Part shown: piece after piece, positions 54,510 to 63,128 of the stretch
How the letters are laid out: the number at the start of each line of letters is the position of its first letter
Position numbering within the stretch: the first letter of the stretch is position 1
Assembly: GCA_966112615.1 (NCBI GenBank)
Contig: CBHWDO010000007.1
Location: 62,001-126,000 of the forward strand
Direction of reading: 5' to 3'
Source: Flavitalea sp966112615
Lineage (GTDB): Bacteria > Bacteroidota > Bacteroidia > Chitinophagales > Chitinophagaceae
Length of the DNA: 64,000 nucleotides
Translations under genes and position numbers: made by a program
The notes under the pieces: model-generated
Told to the model about the DNA's origin: nothing
The model's database searches: none
Seen by the model: only the letters and a program-made list of their open reading frames with translations

Positions 54510-56201
54510 ATGAAAAATAAATATTCAAAAATATTCCAGGCCCTGATTGTAGCGGGTTTGCTGGCAGGAACGCCGGGATGTAAGCCGGATGTATTGCCTA
54601 CCGACAGGTATACTGATGCAGTGGTTTGGCAAAATCCTCAGAATGTAAAACAATACATCGCAGGTATGTATTCAGAATTCCAGCGCTATGCATTTGGTGC
54701 AATGCCTGGACTTGGATACGATAACATGAGTGATGCATTAACAGATATTATTAAATACACTTCAAGCTCTGAAGGAAATGGAACAGCCAACAGGCTTTCG
54801 TTTGATGCGAACAGGGTAAATGCATCCACACCTGCAATTAATGTATGGGCTGCATCTTATTCAAGGATCCGAAGGATCAATGAATTCCTGAAGGGTATTG
54901 AGTTGTACAGCAAGCTCGATGCTGAATCAAAACAGCGTTATACTGCAGAAGCAAGATTCATCCGCGGCTACTGTTATTTCTGGCTTGCAAAAGTGAACGG
55001 AAGTGTGGTGCTGTTAGATAAACTGAATGAGATCGATCAGAAAGATAATCCTCGTTCAAGTGAAGATGAAGTATGGAATTTCGTTGCAGCAGATTTTGCC
55101 TATGCAGCTGAATTTCTTCCTAAAACATGGCCTGGTGAAGAAGGTCGTGCAACCAAAGGCGCAGCGTACGGAATGCTTGCACGCACCTGGTTGTATGCAG
55201 CTTCTGTTGCAGAATATGATCGCAAACAATTTAACCAGGATCCTTTAACTGGTGTACCTCAGGCGAAAGCTGCAGAGTATTACAGAAATGCAGCCAATGC
55301 TGCTGGTGAAGTGATCAAACTGGCTGATGAAGGCTTGTATGCATTGGAAACAAATTTCACCAATGCATTCATGAATGGTAAGAGCAAAGAAGGTGTGTTC
55401 ACTGTTTTCTATGCAAGACCAAACTTCACCCATTCATATGACTTCAATTTCGTACCGCCATTGGATGTGAGCGGTGGTGGAGCAATCGGCGTTCCGACTG
55501 CAGAACTTGCTGACCAGTTTGAACTGGCCAATGGTAACGATTTCAACTGGAGTGATCCGGCAATGAAAGCCAATCCATATGCAAACAGGGAACCTCGTTT
55601 CTACGCAACTGTATTACACAATGGTGCAAGCTGGAAAGGAAGGACGATTAATACTTCTCCTGAAAATTTACAAGAAGGATATGTTGATTTCAACTCTAAT
55701 CCTGACCCACGCAAAACTGTAACAGGATACTATATGCGCAAAATGCTGGATGTTACAAACACAAGCATTCTTCTTCAAAAAAGTGCGCAGCCATGGCATG
55801 AAATGCGTTACGCTGAAGTGTTGCTGATCCATGCGGAAGCTCTTGCAAAACTGAATGATATCGGAGGTTCTAAACTTTCCTTAGATAAGGTTAGAAGTCG
55901 TGCCGGATTGCCTGGTGTTGAAGCAAGCAATCAGTCAGAACTGATGGCCGCAATCGAGCACGAAAGAATTGTTGAACTGGCCGGAGAAGGGCATCGTTAC
56001 TGGGATCTGCGCCGGTGGAGAAAAGCGCACCTCGTTATCAATGGACAAAGAGTTCACGGTCATAAGCCTGTTTCAGGTAATTATGAATTGGTGGATGCCG
56101 ACAAGCAGAACAGGATGTTCCCGACCACTTTCTATTACATGCCAATCCCACAGGAAGAAATTGTAAGAAACGCTGCCATGGAGCAGATCCAGGGATGGTA
56201 A
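54510..56201 (+). CDS. SusD/RagB-family nutrient-binding lipoprotein (classical type)
   Basis: A 563-aa lipoprotein (lipobox LLAGTPGC, Cys24). It is a classical SusD, unlike the SusD-like_2 proteins at 1, 4634 and 14546: the TPR part has AEARFIRGYCYFWLAKVNG near 155, and the C-terminal RagB part has MRYAEVLLIHAEALAKL near 430, RIVELAGEGHRYWDLRRW near 490 and a closing PIPQEEIVRN. It caps the SusC encoded 18 nt upstream. Confidence 0.96.
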   Translation: MKNKYSKIFQALIVAGLLAGTPGCKPDVLPTDRYTDAVVWQNPQNVKQYIAGMYSEFQRYAFGAMPGLGYDNMSDALTDIIKYTSSSEGNGTANRLSFDANRVNASTPAINVWAASYSRIRRINEFLKGIELYSKLDAESKQRYTAEARFIRGYCYFWLAKVNGSVVLLDKLNEIDQKDNPRSSEDEVWNFVAADFAYAAEFLPKTWPGEEGRATKGAAYGMLARTWLYAASVAEYDRKQFNQDPLTGVPQAKAAEYYRNAANAAGEVIKLADEGLYALETNFTNAFMNGKSKEGVFTVFYARPNFTHSYDFNFVPPLDVSGGGAIGVPTAELADQFELANGNDFNWSDPAMKANPYANREPRFYATVLHNGASWKGRTINTSPENLQEGYVDFNSNPDPRKTVTGYYMRKMLDVTNTSILLQKSAQPWHEMRYAEVLLIHAEALAKLNDIGGSKLSLDKVRSRAGLPGVEASNQSELMAAIEHERIVELAGEGHRYWDLRRWRKAHLVINGQRVHGHKPVSGNYELVDADKQNRMFPTTFYYMPIPQEEIVRNAAMEQIQGW

Positions 56202-56232
56202 TCAATTCATCAACATTTCAAATAACTCCAAA

Positions 56233-57906
56233 ATGAATCAATTCTTATATAAACTCTTTACTGCCGGAGGCCTTGTGCTGGCTATGTCTGGCTGTATCAA
56301 ACCCGACATCGTTGAAAGGAATGATGCATTGAATGTGGCCAATATCTGGACAGAGATCCCTGGTATCAAAGAAAGATTTACCGGTTCTATCAGCCCTGAT
56401 AAGGATACTGCATACATCGATATGTCGTATTTCTTTCCTGCAGAATCTGATAATGAAGTTGATCTTTCCAACCTGATCCTGCGCACCAGTATTCCTGTTG
56501 ACGCAACGATTACTCCATCATTGGGTGTACCAATGGATTTTTCAAAACCTGTTACACTGACCATCACATCAGGTACCGGTGAAAAATCTGAGATGGTAGT
56601 GCTGGTAAGAAAAGTTGGTGATCTATCTGTGAAAGAAGCCACCATCAGTTATACTGAAGGCGGAACTACACAAACAATCGAAGCCATTCCAAATGGTGAT
56701 GAATTGGTGTTTTTTGTTCTTCCCGGAACAAATCTTTCCAATGTTACTTTCAACATGGGATTGAGCAGGCACTCTTCATCTTCTATTGCTAATGGATCAA
56801 CACTTGACCTGTCAAATCCTGTGAACGTTACTGTTACAGGAGTTGATGGATTGACAAAAACATATAAGCTTGTTGCACGTGAACCACAGAAGCTTGATTA
56901 CGGCTTCGGTATCAACAAGAAGCTTTGGGTGAAATCAGCTGCTGATCTTGGTTTTGCAGCTAACATGGAAGTTGGCCTGGCAGTTAGTGGTGATTACCTC
57001 GTGATGGTGAGCAGAACCAATCCAACAAAGTATACTGTGCTGAATCGCTTTACTGGCGCGCCTGCCGGACAAATGACTGTTCCATTCGCAGGTCTTTCAT
57101 TCCAGGTTGAAGAAGACAGTACAGGAAATATTTTGGGTGCATCATGGGCTCCAAAGAATGCAACTTTCTTCCTCTACAAATGGAAGAATCCATTCGATCC
57201 TGCACCGGTGAAAATGGTGGAGTGGGTAAACAATAACCCTGCAGCTATTACTGGTGATGGTGGTGTTGGAAGAAGGGTGAATATTTTTGGTGACCTCGAT
57301 AAAGATGCGATCATCATGGCCCCTGCAGGTCAGTCGAAGATCATCTACAAATGGGTGGTTAGAAATGGGGCAGTGGTTAGCCAGACTCCTGAAGTGATCG
57401 AGTATAAGAGTGTTGCCGGTGGAGCAGCCTCCTTCATGGGATATTATGCTGAAGCACAGCCAGTATCTGCAGCAACCAATTCAGATTACTTCGTCAACTA
57501 CCAGTTCGAGATCGCCTTGGTGGATGGAAATACCAATCAGCGCAAAATTGCAGTGTCAAATGAACCAGGTGCATACGGTGTATTCCATATGCCAACTGCA
57601 CTGGCAGATTTCAACAATGCTAAATATCTCGCAATTGTAAAGTATATGGAATCATATGACCTGAATAAGGTTCGTATGTCGCTGCTCGATATTACCAATC
57701 CTGATAACCTCAGCATTCCGGCAGCAGATCCAAGATTCCCGACACTGAATGTTTTCAATTCAGACCTCTTATCTGGTTCAGTGAATGGAAACGGAACTGC
57801 TGATATCACTGTGTCATATTCCGCAGATAAAGAACGCATGCAGGTGTACATGTTGCTCACCAACGGTGGCATCCTTGCACAGGAATTTACAAAATACGCA
57901 CCATAA
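56233..57906 (+). CDS. DUF5018-domain lipoprotein
   Basis: A 557-aa lipoprotein (lipobox LAMSGC, Cys21, IKPDIV following). Two DUF5018-type Ig-like domains lie at about 35-130 and 130-215 (motif TPSLGVPMDFSKPVTLTI and SNPVNVTV...KTYKLV). The remaining about 340 residues look like a WD/NHL-type propeller (repeated strands, e.g. NRFTGAPAGQM). It is probably the surface glycan-binding protein of the cluster. A strong hairpin lies between it and the next gene. Confidence 0.85.
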   Translation: MNQFLYKLFTAGGLVLAMSGCIKPDIVERNDALNVANIWTEIPGIKERFTGSISPDKDTAYIDMSYFFPAESDNEVDLSNLILRTSIPVDATITPSLGVPMDFSKPVTLTITSGTGEKSEMVVLVRKVGDLSVKEATISYTEGGTTQTIEAIPNGDELVFFVLPGTNLSNVTFNMGLSRHSSSSIANGSTLDLSNPVNVTVTGVDGLTKTYKLVAREPQKLDYGFGINKKLWVKSAADLGFAANMEVGLAVSGDYLVMVSRTNPTKYTVLNRFTGAPAGQMTVPFAGLSFQVEEDSTGNILGASWAPKNATFFLYKWKNPFDPAPVKMVEWVNNNPAAITGDGGVGRRVNIFGDLDKDAIIMAPAGQSKIIYKWVVRNGAVVSQTPEVIEYKSVAGGAASFMGYYAEAQPVSAATNSDYFVNYQFEIALVDGNTNQRKIAVSNEPGAYGVFHMPTALADFNNAKYLAIVKYMESYDLNKVRMSLLDITNPDNLSIPAADPRFPTLNVFNSDLLSGSVNGNGTADITVSYSADKERMQVYMLLTNGGILAQEFTKYAP

Positions 57907-57924
57907 GCAGGTGATGAAAGGTTG

Positions 57925-57953
57925 AGTTGTCCCGGCAAAGCACCGGGACAACT
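57925..57953 (+). terminator. Intercistronic hairpin inside the cluster
   Basis: Perfect 11-bp stem AGTTGTCCCGG (57925-57935) / CCGGGACAACT (57943-57953) with a 7-nt loop, followed only by TTTCT-like sequence. Likely an attenuator or an mRNA-stabilising 3' end for the SusCD part, since the next cluster gene starts at 57969. Confidence 0.65.
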
Positions 57954-57968
57954 TTCTAAATCATTATT

Positions 57969-59375
57969 ATGAAAAATATATTCAGAACACTATTCATTTC
58001 TTCAGCCTTTCTTGCTGCAATGGCTGGTTGCTCCAAATCCAGTTCCGTTGCGCCTCCTGTGGATCCAGGACCTGGTAATGGAAATACCGATACCGTTCGG
58101 AAACGTGAAGTGATTACCTGGGTAGATGCAAGATCAAATGTATTTGGTACATATGGAAGACTCAATGATACAGGTGAGATCAAAAAGATCCTGGACACAT
58201 TGAAGAGCGTGGGCGTTAACAGCCTCGTGCTTGATGTGAAAGGTTCTTCAGGCTTCACTATGTATCCAAGTTCCTATACCAAACAAGTGACATCCATGGA
58301 TGGTAAATCATTGCCGGTAGGAGTGGATTATGTTGACTTCTTTGTAAAGGAAGCCAAAGCAAGAAACTTCAAAGTCTATGCTTCTATCGTAACATTTGTT
58401 GAAGGCGACCAGTCGCGTGGTATTGGAAAGGTTTACGAAGATCCTGTCTTCCGCGATCAGTATCAATCGATCGTTTGTGATGCACAGGGCAACCGTGTTC
58501 CTGTAACTTCTATCGGAAGAAATGGATTCGTGAATCCAGCGATTCCTGCAGTACAGGAAAGAGCCTTGAATATCATCAAAGAGATCGTGCAGAATTACAA
58601 TGTTGATGGAATGATATTGGACTATGCGCGTTATACCGATATCAATGCCGACTTCTCTGATTTCAGCAAGAACCAGTTCATCAAGTTTCTGGAAGATAAT
58701 TTCCAGGACAACAATGCAAAGTTCATGGAGTTTCCAAAAGATATCGTGTCGACCTGGAGAACCAACAGCGGTCAGATCCTTCCTGCAACTACCGGGAAAT
58801 ATTATAACAAGTGGCTGCTTTATCGCACCGGTGTGATCCATGAATTTTTTAAGAAAGCAAGGACGGCTGTAAAAGCTATCAAACCCGATGTAAAGTTTGG
58901 TGTGTATGTGGGTGCATGGTATGCAACATATTACCAGGTTGGAGTGAATTGGGCAAGCCAGGATTATGATCCATTCAATGATGCAGAATTGCGCTTCGAT
59001 TGGGCTTATCCGGGTTATAACAAGAATGGTTATGCCGAGCAACTTGATATACTAATGACCGGAAACTATTTCACGCAGTTGATGATCAATGATAACCCTG
59101 CATCAGCAGGACAAAAATACCACTGGTGGAGTGTGGAAGGTTCTTTAAAAGGTGGTAAGTATATCACCCGCAACAAAGTTCCGTTGTATGGAAGTATGGA
59201 TCTTGGAAATGTAGACTGGCCGAGCCAGGATGCAATCAGCAATACCATTAAATACATTCAGAATAATGCAACAGGTGGTATCATGTTGTTCGACCTTGTA
59301 CACATTTATGCACCGCAATATAACAGGTTGAAACAGCCACTTTGGAATGCTGTAAAAAATGGATTACAAAATTAA
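57969..59375 (+). CDS. GHL10-like putative glycoside hydrolase, lipoprotein
   Basis: A 468-aa lipoprotein (lipobox AMAGC, Cys21). The body resembles the GHL10 / putative glycosyl hydrolase TIM barrel: ITWVDARSNVFG, GVNSLVLDVKGSSGFTMYPS near 78-97 and, on strand 4, DGMILDYARYTD with an Asp-Arg pair, then KFGVYVGAWYATYY and FDWAYPGYN. Catalytic residues are not established for this group. It probably sits at the outer membrane or surface and cleaves the imported glycan. Confidence 0.8.
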   Translation: MKNIFRTLFISSAFLAAMAGCSKSSSVAPPVDPGPGNGNTDTVRKREVITWVDARSNVFGTYGRLNDTGEIKKILDTLKSVGVNSLVLDVKGSSGFTMYPSSYTKQVTSMDGKSLPVGVDYVDFFVKEAKARNFKVYASIVTFVEGDQSRGIGKVYEDPVFRDQYQSIVCDAQGNRVPVTSIGRNGFVNPAIPAVQERALNIIKEIVQNYNVDGMILDYARYTDINADFSDFSKNQFIKFLEDNFQDNNAKFMEFPKDIVSTWRTNSGQILPATTGKYYNKWLLYRTGVIHEFFKKARTAVKAIKPDVKFGVYVGAWYATYYQVGVNWASQDYDPFNDAELRFDWAYPGYNKNGYAEQLDILMTGNYFTQLMINDNPASAGQKYHWWSVEGSLKGGKYITRNKVPLYGSMDLGNVDWPSQDAISNTIKYIQNNATGGIMLFDLVHIYAPQYNRLKQPLWNAVKNGLQN

Positions 59376-59379
59376 GCTG

Positions 59380-60390
59380 ATGAAATTTCCGGTTAGTATA
59401 GCATTATTATTCACGTTGGTACAGGCAATGGCAGGCTGCTCAAAAAGCAGTGGAAATACTGTCGTGCCGGTACCTCCGGTGGATACTGTAATAACTGAAA
59501 AGCCCCTGGTTCAACTTCCTTCAACCTGGCAATTGATGAAGGATCGTATGACAGGGTTTCCCAAAGGAATTGAAGTGTACCGCAATACAACTGCATTTAA
59601 TGGCAAGTCATTACATGCATGGTGTGTAGCATTTGATCCAACGAATGTATCCTTGGAATTCAGACCTGTACTGGCTTCTGTGAATACCAAACCATCTGTT
59701 TTATTTTCTGCTGAACCGGGAAATCCATTGGTGAGTATCAACTCAGGGTTTTTTGGAACGAATGTTTCCTATAGCCTGGTTCATTATGCGGAAGATACAA
59801 AAGCAAAGAATATTGCCTCGCTTAACAGGCCGCTGAATGGAGTATCTGCAACATATTATCCAACAAGAGGTGCTTTTGGATTAGGGCTTGATGGAAAACC
59901 TTCCATCACCTGGATCTACCATGTTGGTGATGTGATCTATAGTTATCCCGAGCCTTCACCGAATGAACTGAATAAAGCTCCGCAACCCAGGCCTGATCAG
60001 TATTTCCCTGCAAACGGAAAAAGCTGGAATGCCATTCATGCAGTGGGTGGATCTCCTGTGCTGATCAAAAATGGTGCAACCAGGATCACAGATAAAGAAG
60101 AACTGATTGACATCAATAATACCAGTGCCAGGGCACGTTCTGCGATCGGTTATAATGCTGAAGGAAATGTTTTTCTTCTTGCTATTGAAGGTAATAATGC
60201 CCAGGGTGGAGCAGGGCTTTCCTTAGCTGAGCTCGCGCAATTGATGTTGGAAATGGGCTGTACTGATGCTTTAAATCTTGATGGTGGCGGATCCACATCA
60301 ATGACGGTAAATGGATCGCTGACGGTAAAGCCTTCTGACGCAGCTGGCGAAAGAAGTGTGATGAGTGCGATCATAATTAAAAAGAAATAA
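59380..60390 (+). CDS. Phosphodiester glycosidase (NAGPA family) lipoprotein
   Basis: A 336-aa lipoprotein starting at ATG 59380, 4 nt after the previous stop; an earlier in-frame ATG at 59359 overlaps the GHL10 gene and would spoil the lipobox position (AMAGC, Cys20). The PF09992 core is clear: VSINSGFFGTN near 118 and the diagnostic ALNLDGGGSTSMTVNG near 300. Human NAGPA (uncovering enzyme) removes GlcNAc from GlcNAc-1-phosphodiesters; bacterial relatives have been linked to phosphodiester-joined sugars. It sits between a GHL10 enzyme and an acyltransferase-like membrane protein. Confidence 0.92.
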   Translation: MKFPVSIALLFTLVQAMAGCSKSSGNTVVPVPPVDTVITEKPLVQLPSTWQLMKDRMTGFPKGIEVYRNTTAFNGKSLHAWCVAFDPTNVSLEFRPVLASVNTKPSVLFSAEPGNPLVSINSGFFGTNVSYSLVHYAEDTKAKNIASLNRPLNGVSATYYPTRGAFGLGLDGKPSITWIYHVGDVIYSYPEPSPNELNKAPQPRPDQYFPANGKSWNAIHAVGGSPVLIKNGATRITDKEELIDINNTSARARSAIGYNAEGNVFLLAIEGNNAQGGAGLSLAELAQLMLEMGCTDALNLDGGGSTSMTVNGSLTVKPSDAAGERSVMSAIIIKKK

Positions 60391-60393
60391 CCC

Positions 60394-61764
60394 TTGAACC
60401 AGAGAAATCAAAGTCTTGATACCCTTCGCGGATTTGCCATCCTGGCCATGGTGCTTTCGAGCAGCATTGCATTTGGTATCCTGCCTGGATGGATGTACCA
60501 CGCACAGGTACCTCCACCCAAACATGTGTATGATCCGGCTTTACCAGGTATTACCTGGGTTGACCTGGTTTTCCCTTTCTTCCTGTTCTCTATGGGTGCT
60601 GCATTCCCATTGGCATTCAGAAAAAAAATAGCAGCAGGAATGACTGGCTGGGAACTTTTCAGGTTCGCTGCAAAAAGGTTTTTGTTGCTGGTGTTCTTTG
60701 CCATTTTTACGCTGCAGCTAAGAGCCTGGGTAATAGAAAAAGATCCCGGAGATCTTTCAAATTCCTTGTCAATATTGGCTTTTGGATTATTGTTCCTGAT
60801 GTATATCGATACATCCAGGAGAAATATCTACTGGAAAATAGCAGGATACTTTTCATTCGCAGTGGCTGCATTCCTGTTGTTTTTTATTCCCTACCAGCAG
60901 GGCAAAACATTTGATCCTTCGAAGTCTGATATCATCATCATTGTGCTGGCCAATATGGCATTCTTTGGCTCCCTGATCTGGTATTTTACCAGGAATAATA
61001 TTATGGCGAGAATGGCTATCCTGCCATTTATTCTTGCCATCTTCCTCGCTGCAAAAGTGGAAGGAAGCTGGAATAAAATAGTGTTTGATTTTACACCGGC
61101 CGACTGGATGTACAAATTCTATTACCTGAAGTATTTATTCATCATCATCCCGGGGTCTATCGTGGGAGATTGGATTGCAGATAATACTTCCAAATCAAAA
61201 ATCTTTAACAGCCGTATCAACTGGATCCTTGCCGGTTCATTACTGGCCATCATTATATTGAATACTGTTTTATTATACACGCGGGATCTAACTATTAACC
61301 TCCTGCTGAGTGGATTTCTGCTGGCAATAGTACTTTGGTATAATAAATATTTGTCGCTAAGTTATCAGAAGATCTTAAACCTTGGCGCTGCTTTGCTGCT
61401 GCTTGGTTTGTTTCTGGAAGCCACTGAAGGTGGCATCAAGAAAGATCCGTCGACCTTCAGTTATTATTTTGTAACAGGCGGTTTGGCAATATGTGCATTG
61501 CTGTTTTTCGAGTTGACTGAATGGCACAGGTTATTCAGGCAGCCTGCTAAGTTTTTAGCCCTTGTGGGTCAAAACCCAATGGTGGCCTATGTTTCAGGCA
61601 ACCTGCTCCTGCTGCCTTTATTAAAGATCACTGGTGGTATCACCATTTTGAATATGATGCAGGATAATATACCTGCTGGAATTTTTAGAGGATTTTTATT
61701 CACTTCGATCGTTGCCATTATAACTGTTTGGTTCACTAAACAAAAATGGTTCTGGAAAACTTGA
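60394..61764 (+). CDS. Heparan-alpha-glucosaminide N-acetyltransferase-like membrane protein (DUF5009)
   Basis: A 456-aa polytopic protein with about eleven hydrophobic segments. The only plausible start is TTG at 60394: a TAA lies just before it, and QSLDTLRGFAILAMV is the conserved N-terminus of the family, so an internal ATG would cut it off. FPFFLFSMGAAFPLAF follows near 65. Relatives transfer acetyl groups from cytosolic acetyl-CoA to the amino group of terminal glucosamine on the far side of the membrane. Starting 4 nt after the NAGPA stop, it fits an amino-sugar glycan. Confidence 0.85.
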   Translation: MNQRNQSLDTLRGFAILAMVLSSSIAFGILPGWMYHAQVPPPKHVYDPALPGITWVDLVFPFFLFSMGAAFPLAFRKKIAAGMTGWELFRFAAKRFLLLVFFAIFTLQLRAWVIEKDPGDLSNSLSILAFGLLFLMYIDTSRRNIYWKIAGYFSFAVAAFLLFFIPYQQGKTFDPSKSDIIIIVLANMAFFGSLIWYFTRNNIMARMAILPFILAIFLAAKVEGSWNKIVFDFTPADWMYKFYYLKYLFIIIPGSIVGDWIADNTSKSKIFNSRINWILAGSLLAIIILNTVLLYTRDLTINLLLSGFLLAIVLWYNKYLSLSYQKILNLGAALLLLGLFLEATEGGIKKDPSTFSYYFVTGGLAICALLFFELTEWHRLFRQPAKFLALVGQNPMVAYVSGNLLLLPLLKITGGITILNMMQDNIPAGIFRGFLFTSIVAIITVWFTKQKWFWKT

Positions 61765-61777
61765 AAACTATTTCAAA

Positions 61778-62458
61778 ATGAAAAGAAAATACCTGGGATG
61801 GATCCTCACTATGGCCATCACCGGATCGGTTATGGCTCAGGAGAAAGTGAGCGTCGACAGCGCTTACAATAATTCTCATTACCGTGAGCGTATGGAATTG
61901 TTTGCAAAAATGCCTGCTACTAAAAAAGGGATTGTATTTCTTGGAAACAGTATTACTGAAGCAGGAAAGTGGAATGATCTTCTTCCGGGAAGAAAAGTGA
62001 TGAACCGCGGAATCAGTGGTGACAACAGTTTTGGAGTTGTTGCAAGGATGCCATCCATCATTAAAGATAAGCCTTCAAAGATCTTCCTGATGATCGGTAT
62101 CAATGATCTTAAAAGAGAAGTTCCTGTGGAAGTGATTGCTGAAAATTACAAACGCATCATCAATGCTATCAAAATATCATCACCTAGAACAAAGCTTTAC
62201 CTGCAATCAGTACTGCCGGTAAATGATTCTTTATTGATCGCTCCATTCAGGAAGATCAGGAATGAAGATATCATAAAACTGAACCAGCAATTGCAATTAC
62301 TGGCAGATGGAAAGAAGATCATCTATGTTGACCTGCACAAGGTATTTGCAGAATCGAACGGTCAGTTGAAGGCAAATGAAACACCGGATGGAATTCACCT
62401 GAAGATCAGTTCCTATGCGGCATGGGTTGAACATCTTAAAAAGCTTAACTGCTTATAA
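61778..62458 (+). CDS. SGNH/GDSL hydrolase, copy 1
   Basis: A 226-aa exported esterase-type enzyme (signal peptide 1-20, ending VMAQ). SGNH blocks: FLGNSITEAG with Ser58, NRGISGDNSFG (Gly), LMIGINDLKR (Asn) and DGIHLKISSYAAW (Asp, His). All four are present. Such enzymes remove acyl groups from carbohydrates. It is a tandem duplicate of the next gene. Confidence 0.92.
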   Translation: MKRKYLGWILTMAITGSVMAQEKVSVDSAYNNSHYRERMELFAKMPATKKGIVFLGNSITEAGKWNDLLPGRKVMNRGISGDNSFGVVARMPSIIKDKPSKIFLMIGINDLKREVPVEVIAENYKRIINAIKISSPRTKLYLQSVLPVNDSLLIAPFRKIRNEDIIKLNQQLQLLADGKKIIYVDLHKVFAESNGQLKANETPDGIHLKISSYAAWVEHLKKLNCL

Positions 62459-62459
62459 C

Positions 62460-63128
62460 ATGAAGAAATTAGTAAGACTATTTTTGGCTGCATCGCTGTT
62501 GCCTGCCTTCAGTTTCGCACAGAAGAACGACAGCAGTTTTCATAACTGGTATTATGATGTGCGCGTTGAATTGTATGATAAGATCAATGATAAGGTTGAT
62601 ATAGCATTCATAGGAAACAGCATCACCGAAAGAGGGGAATGGCATGAAATGCTTCCCGACAAAAGAATTGCAAACAGGGGTATCGGAGGGGATAATTCAT
62701 ATGGGATCCTTGCAAGACTGGATGGCGTAATTCGTCAAAGGCCTTCAAAAATATTCCTGATGGTTGGAATCAATGACCTTGGCAGAGGATTGTCGCCACA
62801 GGTTATTGCTGCAAATTATCAAAGGATCATACAGCAGCTTAAAACTTCTTTGCCAAAAACAAAGATCTACCTGCAAAGCGTGTTGCCTTTGAATGATGCC
62901 GTATTGAAATATGATTACCTGAAAAATAAGAACAGTAAGGTTAAAGAACTGAATGGTTTGGTTAAGGACCTTTCAAAACAATTCAACCTGGTGTATATCG
63001 ACCTTCATCCAGTAATGTCTGATGCCAATGGTGAATTGAAAAAAGAATTTACCATGGATGGTATTCACCTGAATACTGAAGCTTATATCGCATGGGTTGA
63101 TTTCCTCAAACGAAAAAATTTCTTATGA
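62460..63128 (+). CDS. SGNH/GDSL hydrolase, copy 2
   Basis: A 222-aa enzyme starting at ATG 62460, 1 nt after the previous stop; the earlier in-frame ATG at 62415 lies inside copy 1. Signal peptide 1-20 (ending FAQ). Blocks: FIGNSITERGEW with Ser54, NRGIGGDNSYG, LMVGINDLGRG and DGIHLNTEAY. It shares about half its residues with copy 1 in the core, and probably deacylates a related linkage. Confidence 0.92.
   Translation: MKKLVRLFLAASLLPAFSFAQKNDSSFHNWYYDVRVELYDKINDKVDIAFIGNSITERGEWHEMLPDKRIANRGIGGDNSYGILARLDGVIRQRPSKIFLMVGINDLGRGLSPQVIAANYQRIIQQLKTSLPKTKIYLQSVLPLNDAVLKYDYLKNKNSKVKELNGLVKDLSKQFNLVYIDLHPVMSDANGELKKEFTMDGIHLNTEAYIAWVDFLKRKNFL

Noticed and set aside
58308..59042. A 244-codon open frame on the minus strand inside the GHL10-like gene
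   Set aside because: It lies wholly antisense to a gene with clear domain motifs and lipobox, and its translation shows no family features or signal; it is a by-product of codon use.
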